Shown: piece by piece, positions 14,136 through 20,110 of the stretch
How the letters are laid out: every line of letters starts with the position of its first letter
How positions within the stretch are numbered: the first letter of the stretch is position 1
Source: a virus
Virus record (IMG/VR): IMGVR_UViG_3300032676_001489
Span: 1-21,497 of that record
Reading direction: 5' to 3' (one strand)
DNA: 21,497 nt
The notes under the pieces: model-generated
Database searches by the model: none
Told to the model about the DNA's origin: nothing
Seen by the model: the letters and a program-made list of their open reading frames with translations, nothing else
Program-made: the position numbers and the translations under genes

Positions 14136-14189
14136 TGTTGTGTAGCTCAGTTAGTAGATCTCTTGGTTTGAGTCCAGGACGGACAACTA
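14136..14189 (+). pseudogene. tRNA-like remnant lacking the anticodon arm
   Basis: The sequence reads as a tRNA with the middle cut out: TGTTGTG, TA, a D-arm GCTC-AGTTAGTA-GATC (14145-14160), then directly a T-arm CTTGG-TTTGAGT-CCAGG (14162-14178), an acceptor-like ACGGACA, and A-CTA where A-CCA is expected. Acceptor pairing holds only at the outer positions. The anticodon arm and variable loop (about 20 bases) are missing. Either it is a decaying tRNA or the tRNA-like head of a structured RNA (see the following hairpins). Confidence 0.5.
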
Positions 14190-14310
14190 TCTTTAATCCA
14201 AATAGAAGTGATAGTTTATTCCTATGGATATTTTCATTATTATATGAAAATAACGAGTAAGTATTTGTGCTGGTGACATTATCCAGCATAACAACCAAAG
14301 CCCCCGGGCT
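14185..14310 (+). ncRNA. Row of hairpins, candidate structured RNA of unknown function
   Basis: Four hairpins follow the tRNA-like remnant in a stretch without a gene: AACTATC/GATAGTT (14185-14216), TATTTTCAT/ATGAAAATA with a 6-base loop (14229-14252), TGCTGG/CCAGCA with a 9-base loop (14268-14288), and AGCC/GGCT with a CCCG loop (14299-14310). None is followed by a T-run, so they are not plain terminators. The end is a purine/CA-rich single strand leading to ATG 14338. It could be a small RNA or a leader controlling the 61-aa ORF. Confidence 0.4.
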
Positions 14311-14337
14311 GCGGTTCTAAACAAAACAACAACACAT

Positions 14338-14523
14338 ATGCAAGTATTAATCGTAACAAGTTATCTTGCTGTTGGTGGTCTTGTTAGACTCGCGTACGAG
14401 GACTATAAGATAGGAAACAGTAAGACAAAGACAGAGTTCATTAAAAGTGTTAAAAAGTTTTGGGTAGGGTTTAAAAAAGCGTGGAAAGACGCTATTTCAG
14501 CCCCACATCAACACTTGTTTTAA
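14338..14523 (+). CDS. Small protein with hydrophobic N-terminus, 61 aa
   Basis: This protein is unrecognised. Residues 1-19 are hydrophobic (MQVLIVTSYLAVGGLVRLAY) and may anchor it in a membrane; the rest is a basic amphipathic helix (KTEFIKSVKKFWVGFKKAW, then KDAISAPHQHLF). A short membrane segment plus basic helix is typical of small phage membrane-active or regulatory proteins. It has no late-promoter element at the usual spacing but lies behind a structured RNA region and is closed by a strong terminator, so it forms its own unit. Confidence 0.6.
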   Translation: MQVLIVTSYLAVGGLVRLAYEDYKIGNSKTKTEFIKSVKKFWVGFKKAWKDAISAPHQHLF

Positions 14524-14548
14524 TACTATAAGTTAGTAGCAAACAATA

Positions 14549-14579
14549 CCCAGTATAGAAAACTATACTGGGTTCTTTA
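14549..14579 (+). terminator. Rho-independent terminator
   Basis: A 10-bp perfect stem, CCCAGTATAG/CTATACTGGG (14549-14558 and 14563-14572), closes an AAAA loop and is followed by TTCTTTATT. It ends the unit of the 61-aa ORF just ahead of the next late promoter. Confidence 0.85.
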
Positions 14580-14599
14580 TTGACAAATCTTAATGCAGC

Positions 14600-14607
14600 T
14601 ATAAATA
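14600..14607 (+). promoter_or_regulatory. T4-type late promoter (TATAAATA)
   Basis: This is a perfect match, right after the terminator, ending five bases before ATG 14613. It lies inside a longer open frame from 14580 and shows that 14613 is the true start. Confidence 0.75.
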
Positions 14608-14612
14608 CATTT

Positions 14613-15248
14613 ATGAGCTTAACATTACAAGATACAATTGGGGTTATACCTAATGCCTTTCCAGATGATCTTTGCGACACTATATTGCAACTTTATGAAA
14701 CTGCAGCACTTGAAGGAGAAACGTATCAAGGCTTTTCCGGTCGCGGTACAAACAATTTAAACGTAAAAAACTCCATAGATTTAAACCTTTTAAATTATAG
14801 TAACACCCCAGCTATTAAAAGTTTAAATGATAAAATTTGTGATATGTTCAACACAAATATCAACAAATATGCAACGAGCTTTCCTGATCAAGACAAATGG
14901 TCAGGCATGAATAATTTTAATTCTCCTACTGTATTTGATGTTTTACAAGTACAAAGATACAAACAAGGAGAAGGTCACTACAATGCTTGGCATCATGAAA
15001 TAATGGGATATAGATCCTGCAAAAGGTTTTTTGCCATACTAGTATATTTAAACGATGTAGAGGAAGGCGGAGAAACTGAATTTTTATATGCAGGTTTAAA
15101 GGTTAAACCTAAAAAGGGTACTCTTGTAATACACCCAGCTGGTTTTCCATACGTACACAAAGGACATATGCCTATTACTAGTGATAAAACTATATTAATC
15201 ACCTGGCTATGCTTTGATATGCCTGCTAGGTTAGCTGATGCAGTTTAA
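14613..15248 (+). CDS. 2-oxoglutarate/Fe(II)-dependent oxygenase with HxE iron motif
   Basis: This 211-aa protein has core strands FFAILVYLNDVEEGGETEF (139-157) and VKPKKGTLVIHPAGFPYVHKG (164-184, written in part), typical of the P4H-like group. The iron triad appears to be H127 and E129 (WHHE, an HxE in place of the usual HxD) with H182 (YVHKG), and K192 could bind 2-oxoglutarate. The start is fixed by the late promoter. It lies between the two tRNA-Glu copies, so it could have come with the cassette. Substrate unknown; hydroxylation of a protein or glycan is likely from the family. Confidence 0.8.
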   Translation: MSLTLQDTIGVIPNAFPDDLCDTILQLYETAALEGETYQGFSGRGTNNLNVKNSIDLNLLNYSNTPAIKSLNDKICDMFNTNINKYATSFPDQDKWSGMNNFNSPTVFDVLQVQRYKQGEGHYNAWHHEIMGYRSCKRFFAILVYLNDVEEGGETEFLYAGLKVKPKKGTLVIHPAGFPYVHKGHMPITSDKTILITWLCFDMPARLADAV

Positions 15249-15251
15249 CAC

Positions 15252-15326
15252 GCCCTCATAGGATAACGGTTAGTCTACCGCACTTTCACTGCGGGCATCC
15301 CGGTTCGAATCCGGGTGGGGGTACCA
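15252..15326 (+). tRNA. tRNA-Glu (UUC), copy 2
   Basis: This copy has the same 75-nt structure as copy 1, with anticodon TTC at 15285-15287 and an encoded CCA. It differs from copy 1 only at two adjacent D-loop positions. It starts four bases after the oxygenase stop. A run of eight or more T residues follows the CCA and may end the transcript or help 3' processing. Confidence 0.95.
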
Positions 15327-15343
15327 TTTTTTTTGAATATTAA

Positions 15344-15351
15344 AGTAAATA
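15344..15351 (+). promoter_or_regulatory. Candidate late promoter (AGTAAATA), longer spacing
   Basis: This is the same octamer as at 10159, but eight bases before ATG 15360, so a two- or three-base leader would result. It lies in the gap after tRNA-Glu copy 2. Confidence 0.5.
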
Positions 15352-15359
15352 ATCTTATT

Positions 15360-15995
15360 ATGAGCAAATCAACATCAATAGATATCAATTATCTTTCGTA
15401 TGCATGCAACACTCAAGGCACATGCGCTTGGTCATTAAGTGCTGGTAGTCCAGATATCGTACAGGTATCTGCCCCTACAGATAATAGTACGGCATTTTTG
15501 CCTTCCAACCCGACTTCTTTTGCAAGTATTCTTAAATTAGCTGATAGCGCTATTATTAATCTTTCAGGTTTAGTAGTAGATCAAGCTAGCGAAAACGCAG
15601 TAGATGCCAATAATAAAGTCTCAGCAGTACTTGAAGGAGTGTTTGGTAACTCTACCCCCGGTGTAGGCAATCAAATTTTTAGTGTAAAGGGTGGTTGTAG
15701 TGTTAGTATTAGAGGCACTTTAAAAGGCGCTGGCAATAGGTTAAATGCAGATATACTTGTAGATAACTGGTCGGATCAGGATTATAGTTCTAGTACTGTT
15801 GATTTGACCCAAGCTAAGCACGAAACAGGTAGAAAACTAAATGTAGTATATCGTATTGGATCAAGCAAAGTAATCGGTGACTGTAATAAACTTTTATTAC
15901 CGTCAATTGGTTTAACAATTTATTTCTATGTTAAACTTTTAGTGCGTAAAGTTATGGGAATCAAGCAGGGACAAAAGGGCCCGAGCTTTTTATAA
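15360..15995 (+). CDS. Beta-rich hypothetical protein with C-terminal hydrophobic segment, 211 aa
   Basis: I recognise no family. The start MSKSTSIDINYL at 15360 follows a late-like promoter; a frame from 15315 is longer but would begin in the tRNA 3' end. The body is beta-rich with many Ser, Asn and Gly (SGLVVDQASENAVDANNKVS, then KGGCSVSIRGTLKGAGN), like a beta-helix or fibre-type fold. The last 35 residues are different: a hydrophobic stretch (LLLPSIGLTIYFYVKLLV) and a basic tail, suggestive of a membrane anchor. It could be a virion surface protein or a membrane-tethered factor. Confidence 0.6.
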   Translation: MSKSTSIDINYLSYACNTQGTCAWSLSAGSPDIVQVSAPTDNSTAFLPSNPTSFASILKLADSAIINLSGLVVDQASENAVDANNKVSAVLEGVFGNSTPGVGNQIFSVKGGCSVSIRGTLKGAGNRLNADILVDNWSDQDYSSSTVDLTQAKHETGRKLNVVYRIGSSKVIGDCNKLLLPSIGLTIYFYVKLLVRKVMGIKQGQKGPSFL

Positions 15996-16049
15996 AAATC
16001 CGTTTTACAAAAAAAAACAAATAAACGTATATATTTTTTGGCAATAATA

Positions 16050-16057
16050 TATAAATA
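16050..16057 (+). promoter_or_regulatory. T4-type late promoter (TATAAATA)
   Basis: This is a perfect match ending six bases before ATG 16064, in a 68-base AT-rich gap. The downstream gene ends in a strong terminator, so this is a single-gene late unit. Confidence 0.72.
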
Positions 16058-16063
16058 TAGAGT

Positions 16064-16831
16064 ATGAAGAAACTATTAACATTCCTTACTTTGGTAGTAT
16101 TAACAACTGCAGCTATTGCACAAGTAGCTGATATACCTTCACCTATTACTGGTGTAAGCGTAAATGCTGGTTTTACTTCCAAACTTATTGACCGTGGTAA
16201 CTTAGCTGGCACTGATTATATCACTGCTGGTGTTGGTTTAGACGTCTACAACATTGATGTTGCTGTAGAAACGTATAGCCGTTACAATGGTTTAACAACA
16301 TTCAGTTCTACTACAGTAGCTGGTAAAACAACTACAGTAGCAAAAACTGATGCATCCGGTCTAAAGCGTATCTATACAACATTAGGTTATGTTTTTACAT
16401 CACCTCTTGCTAATCTTACGCTTGGCGCACAACTACGTAACACACAAGGTAGTGAGTTACTCGCAGGTGGTTTAACCAGCGACACTCTACCCTTTGTAAA
16501 GCTTAATGGTAAGCTTTTCGGTAATACAGTTGTTTGGGATGGTGTAGCTGTTGACGACTTAAAGAACCGCACTAACAACTATGAAGCGAATTTACGTCTT
16601 CCAGTTGGAGTAGGTTATGGCTTAAAGGTTGTACCAGCACTTGGTGTTGGTTTTAACGATCCAAGCGCTAACACAATACCTGCTTTTGCTGCTAATAAAA
16701 AGTATGCAACAGCTGGTGCAGGCCTTGAATGGAAAGGCTTACAGGCTAACTTATTCGTACATCGTGGTGATTTCACAAGCACAGCTTCTCAAATCACTGG
16801 TTACACAGTAGGTTATTCCTACAAATTCTAA
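16064..16831 (+). CDS. Secreted outer-membrane beta-barrel (porin-like) protein
   Basis: This 255-aa protein starts with a typical Sec signal peptide (MKKLLTFLTLVVLTTAAIAQ, cleavage likely after A19). The mature part is made of alternating-residue amphipathic strands with Gly and aromatic residues (GVSVNAGFTSKLI, YITAGVGLDVYNIDVAVETY, TTLGYVFTSPLANLTLGAQL) and ends in GYTVGYSYKF, the C-terminal aromatic signature recognised by the BAM complex. It should therefore insert into the host outer membrane. Size suits an 8-12-strand barrel. It has its own late promoter and terminator, so it is made late as a separate unit. Likely roles are blocking superinfection by changing the surface or importing nutrients; a host-derived origin is plausible. 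Confidence 0.78.
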   Translation: MKKLLTFLTLVVLTTAAIAQVADIPSPITGVSVNAGFTSKLIDRGNLAGTDYITAGVGLDVYNIDVAVETYSRYNGLTTFSSTTVAGKTTTVAKTDASGLKRIYTTLGYVFTSPLANLTLGAQLRNTQGSELLAGGLTSDTLPFVKLNGKLFGNTVVWDGVAVDDLKNRTNNYEANLRLPVGVGYGLKVVPALGVGFNDPSANTIPAFAANKKYATAGAGLEWKGLQANLFVHRGDFTSTASQITGYTVGYSYKF

Positions 16832-16854
16832 GTTATACAAATACTTAAACAATT

Positions 16855-16882
16855 AACCCCTTACTTCGGTAAGGGGTTTTTT
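16855..16882 (+). terminator. Rho-independent terminator with TTCG tetraloop
   Basis: The stem CCCCTTAC/GTAAGGGG (16857-16864, 16869-16876), extended by two A-T pairs, closes a very stable TTCG loop and is followed by six T. It ends the beta-barrel gene and lies between convergent genes. Confidence 0.93.
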
Positions 16883-16886
16883 ATTG

Positions 16887-17504
16887 TTAATAACCGTAAG
16901 CTACACCTAATTGTGTACGTCCATCGTATGCAAAATTAGCATAAGGGCCGTTCTTGTCTACATAATGCATAAAGACCTGTATTTGTTTGGTACCTTCAGT
17001 ATAAGCATTACGCCAATGAGGTATATCCAGGCCTCTATAAACTAACATATCACCAGCTTTAAGGTAAACTGGTATGTTTGTTTTTTGTTTGTTCTGTACC
17101 CATATAGGCCAAATATCTCCATTAAGCTCTACACATAATGTAGCAGATATTTCACAAGATGGCCTATCAACATGTCTAGCCATTACTGCTCCTGGATAAT
17201 AGATACGAGAACAGGCATAAGTTGGTAATAACTCTAAGCCTGTTAGTTTTTCCATCTTAGGTTTAAGCATTTGCAATAAACCTTCAAATATAAAAGTACC
17301 GTTTGCTATTAAAGATGTGTCAGAGTTGATAGTAAAACTATTTTCTACCATACCATCTTTAAATGCAAACTTATCGTTTTTATCTGTTTTTTGAGTAGCA
17401 TATACCCAATCTCGATACAACTGTACCTGATTAGATAGTAATTCTAGTACTTCAGGATCTACTATTCTACGATATGTTTCGTATCCGTCGTCTTTAAAAG
17501 CCAT
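16887..17504 (-). CDS. 2-oxoglutarate/Fe(II)-dependent oxygenase, third copy
   Basis: This 205-aa protein has iron ligands H111 and D113 (MARHVDRPSCE) and H163 (IPHWRN) in core strands SATLCVELNG and VYLKAGDMLVYRG (146-158). K173, in GTKQIQVFMHY, is a possible 2-oxoglutarate ligand. It is not close to the other two oxygenases outside these motifs, so they are separate subfamilies, not recent duplicates. The N-terminal half is helical. A late-like element (TTTAAGTA) lies five bases before its ATG on the - strand. Confidence 0.8.
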   Translation of the reverse strand: MAFKDDGYETYRRIVDPEVLELLSNQVQLYRDWVYATQKTDKNDKFAFKDGMVENSFTINSDTSLIANGTFIFEGLLQMLKPKMEKLTGLELLPTYACSRIYYPGAVMARHVDRPSCEISATLCVELNGDIWPIWVQNKQKTNIPVYLKAGDMLVYRGLDIPHWRNAYTEGTKQIQVFMHYVDKNGPYANFAYDGRTQLGVAYGY

Positions 17505-17509
17505 ACAAA

Positions 17510-17517
17510 TACTTAAA
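17510..17517 (-). promoter_or_regulatory. Candidate late promoter on - strand (TTTAAGTA)
   Basis: Six of eight positions match the late consensus; it ends five bases before ATG 17504. The weaker match lowers confidence, but the spacing is exact. Confidence 0.4.
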
Positions 17518-17528
17518 AACTTTTATCT

Positions 17529-17765
17529 TTATGCAACTGTCTTCTTTTTTAAAGCTTGACTTTTATGCTCAGTTATATGAAACTGTAAAGCTCTGTTTAG
17601 TTTTTGTGCAAACTTCTCTGGTACGATTCCGGATTGTTCTTGTAATAGAAGTTCTTCTTTAAGAGCTTTTAAGAACTTTTCGGATAAGTTAAAATTACGT
17701 GGATAAAACAGTCTTTTTTCCTGTTTTAACATACCATAGTTTTCCATTAAAGCTTGAAATTTCAT
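17529..17765 (-). CDS. Small basic hypothetical protein, 78 aa
   Basis: This is an unrecognised, helical, Lys/Leu-rich protein (NFNLSEKFLKALKEELLLQE, then QKLNRALQFHITEHKSQ, ending KKKTVA). It is immediately upstream of the oxygenase on the same strand (24 bases), so the two may be co-transcribed. The gap to the divergent neighbour (17766-17825) is AT-rich and should hold promoters for both sides. Confidence 0.6.
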   Translation of the reverse strand: MKFQALMENYGMLKQEKRLFYPRNFNLSEKFLKALKEELLLQEQSGIVPEKFAQKLNRALQFHITEHKSQALKKKTVA

Positions 17766-17825
17766 AAGATTCGTTTACTATACTTACTTGATTTATTTAA
17801 AATAACATATAACATATACAACAAT

Positions 17826-18305
17826 ATGAGCAAAGAAGAATACGTCCAACTTGATACGGTCAAACACGCCCTTGAACAAATCGTTCAAGATAAAGAAGTC
17901 ATTGAACAAGTGCTTGCTGCTTTAAATGAAGCAACTGTAGCTCTTAATGAAACATCCGAAGTTGCCGAAGATACCGGTACTGATTCAGAAGGCGATGAAG
18001 CACCAAAAGTAAAAAAGCAATACGTAATTGTTGTTTCTGATACCACCGGTCTTATTACTAAAGACTTAGTTGGCTGGGTCTTGCAAATACCAGAAGATGA
18101 AGATGTGACTGCTGTAATGGATGGTATTAAAAAGAGTGCATATAACTTTAATGCTTCTAAGAAAGGTAACAAATATCCTGTATCTTCTATTGGTCAAGCT
18201 TTAGCAAATGTTAGCAACAAGTTCTTTAAGCCTTATAATATATCAGTAAAAACTAAAGAGCCTGTACTAGTCGTTACAACTAATAACGTTTTACCAAAAA
18301 GCTAA
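17826..18305 (+). CDS. Hypothetical phage protein with acidic linker, 159 aa
   Basis: I start it at ATG 17826 (MSKEEYVQLDTVKHALEQIV), not the in-frame ATG 17754, because the latter overlaps the divergent gene and encodes an unlikely Leu/Tyr stretch. There is an N-terminal helix (1-40), an acidic linker with EDTGTDSEGDEAP, and an alpha/beta domain (about 65-159: KKQYVIVVSDTTGLITKDLV, then SSIGQALANVSNKFFKPYNI). The function is unknown. It is followed within one base by the next small gene. Confidence 0.65.
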   Translation: MSKEEYVQLDTVKHALEQIVQDKEVIEQVLAALNEATVALNETSEVAEDTGTDSEGDEAPKVKKQYVIVVSDTTGLITKDLVGWVLQIPEDEDVTAVMDGIKKSAYNFNASKKGNKYPVSSIGQALANVSNKFFKPYNISVKTKEPVLVVTTNNVLPKS

Positions 18306-18306
18306 T

Positions 18307-18453
18307 ATGTCCGGTAAAGGTTCAAAACCACGCCCATATTCAGTATCTCAACAGGTATATGCTGATAATTGGGATAATATCTTTAAAAAGGATAAGCCCA
18401 AAAAGGAAAAGAAAGTTAACTCTCTTTCCTCAAATCCCCGGGGTAAAACTTAA
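18307..18453 (+). CDS. Small MSGKGS-type phage protein, 48 aa
   Basis: This short gene begins one base after the previous stop: MSGKGSKPRPYSVSQQ followed by VYADNWDNIFKKDK and a Lys-rich tail. The pattern (MSGKGS..RP....  ..NWD.IF) recurs, from memory, in small conserved phage proteins of unknown function, which makes it more than a chance ORF. The last 38 bases overlap the 3' end of the convergent glycosyltransferase gene. Confidence 0.65.
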   Translation: MSGKGSKPRPYSVSQQVYADNWDNIFKKDKPKKEKKVNSLSSNPRGKT

Positions 18454-20110
18454 ACCTGTTATGATTAATAGGGGAGGCTAGTAATAGTGCTCCCCTTAAT
18501 AATCCTTTAACTGTTAATTGATACATATGAGACATCCATGTTTGCTCAAATGGACGTACCCAAGTAGTATCTAAGAACATTTTTTGGTTGCCCTCTCTTG
18601 AAACTAATTGAGGCCAGTTGCAGTAATATATCTCTCCATCTGCATACGGCAGCCCTTCAAGACTACGTATATTGTTAAATTTGGTTTCCGGAGATTCTGG
18701 ATCTAAGCCTTCTGTAGGTAAGTTTGGTTTTTCTGGCCAAAACTTTTCTCTAAGATTTTGAGGTACATTGTACCATGCCCATTGCTTTGAGTTGTTACCG
18801 TAAAATTCAGTAAAGCTAAACTTAATAAAGTCATAATTGTTAGCAATCATAATTTTATGTACTTTATTATATAAATTAGGTACATAACCTTGGAAGCCGT
18901 TATCACATAGTTCAAAAGAATTATCTTTTAAGAGCATATCATCTTCTAAAAAGATATAAAAATCGTGATTGGTTTCTTTGAAATGCTCTGCAATAAACTG
19001 TCTTCCACCACAAATACCAAGGTTTTCCTTCTTAATATGTGTAAAATTATACTTTTCGCATAACTCTAAGTATCTAGGGGTTGTTTCCAAATCCGTACTA
19101 TTATCTAACAAATAGTTTTTAGTATTAGTAATAAAGCCAGGTTGAGTTAAATAACTTTCTACTATGGTTTGGAATTGCTCTGGGGCATTAAACGTTATAA
19201 TGTAAAGAGCAGTAATAGTCTTGTTAAGATCTACTATTTTGTTCTCTTTTGTTTTTACTGTTATCTCGGGTTTATCTAATACAATGTTATCGTTTTTAAG
19301 TTGCTCTGCAAAGTAGTTAATTAAACCATTACCCTCTATCATAAACCGATTAAAAACTTCCGGTTCTAGATAAGACATAATAGTAAAGATGCTTTCTTCT
19401 GTACCCATGTACCCTTGCTCAAGAGACATCCGTAACAAGTGATAGTACATACCATTAGCATGTTTAATTACATCTTTATGCCCACCAAACAATCCAGCTC
19501 TACATACATATTTTACTTCCTGAGCTTTTGCAAACTTGTTCATTCCTTCTCGAGCAAAACCGTGTATTTCGCTATTGCCTTCATAAGGAAAGGATAAAAA
19601 TAAAAAGCTCTTTAAATACGGTTGTATTTTATTTAGAATTTTATCGTGAGTAAAATAACCGGCATGTACGGTGTTAGTTATACCACCATCTATCCATATA
19701 AAGTAATCTGTATTAAAAGGGTTATAACATACAGCATCGTGTACCATAAACATTTTAGACATAACCATAGGGTTATACATCTCTAATGTTGCTTGAGTAC
19801 TATTACGTAACCAATCAGCTTGTTTTAACCAATTTTCATCTTTACGTATTTTTTGTATTTGTTCGTAGAAGTCAAACTTGGTTTTAAATTCTTCAACCTC
19901 TTTAATGAACACTCTTGTGTTATGGTCCCTTCTATTTTCCCAAACAATATGTTCATACTGTTTTTCAATATAAATGACCATATTAACATCGGTCTGTAAG
20001 AACTTTACAAAGTTATCAATATAATGCTGGAAAGGTCTTTTGAAGCCCTCTCCGGCTTGATCTCTTCTTAAGTCCCAAATACCTGTTACAACTGTTAAAT
20101 TATTGCTCAT
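18416..20110 (-). CDS. Two-domain glycosyltransferase: HtrL/YibB-like plus GT-A
   Basis: This 564-aa protein appears to be a fusion. Residues 1-270 resemble the HtrL/YibB (WlaTC) family: TVVTGIWDLRRDQ at the start, YFIWIDGGITN (136-146) as the acidic active-site strand, and RAGLFGGHKDVI (204-215). Residues 295-564 form a GT-A domain: KTITALYIITFNAPEQF, LLDNSTD, ENLGICGGRQFIAEHF, then the DxD-type FLEDDM (387-392). Both domains transfer sugars, so it may build two linkages of one glycan. It overlaps the carbamoyltransferase gene upstream by a single base (TAATG), so the two are one operon. The acceptor is unknown. Confidence 0.75.
   Translation of the reverse strand: MSNNLTVVTGIWDLRRDQAGEGFKRPFQHYIDNFVKFLQTDVNMVIYIEKQYEHIVWENRRDHNTRVFIKEVEEFKTKFDFYEQIQKIRKDENWLKQADWLRNSTQATLEMYNPMVMSKMFMVHDAVCYNPFNTDYFIWIDGGITNTVHAGYFTHDKILNKIQPYLKSFLFLSFPYEGNSEIHGFAREGMNKFAKAQEVKYVCRAGLFGGHKDVIKHANGMYYHLLRMSLEQGYMGTEESIFTIMSYLEPEVFNRFMIEGNGLINYFAEQLKNDNIVLDKPEITVKTKENKIVDLNKTITALYIITFNAPEQFQTIVESYLTQPGFITNTKNYLLDNSTDLETTPRYLELCEKYNFTHIKKENLGICGGRQFIAEHFKETNHDFYIFLEDDMLLKDNSFELCDNGFQGYVPNLYNKVHKIMIANNYDFIKFSFTEFYGNNSKQWAWYNVPQNLREKFWPEKPNLPTEGLDPESPETKFNNIRSLEGLPYADGEIYYCNWPQLVSREGNQKMFLDTTWVRPFEQTWMSHMYQLTVKGLLRGALLLASPINHNRFKFYPGDLRKES

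Noticed and set aside
17754-17825. ATG 17754 as the start of the acidic-linker protein
   Set aside because: It overlaps the divergent gene's start and encodes an unlikely hydrophobic leader; ATG 17826 gives a normal phage protein start.
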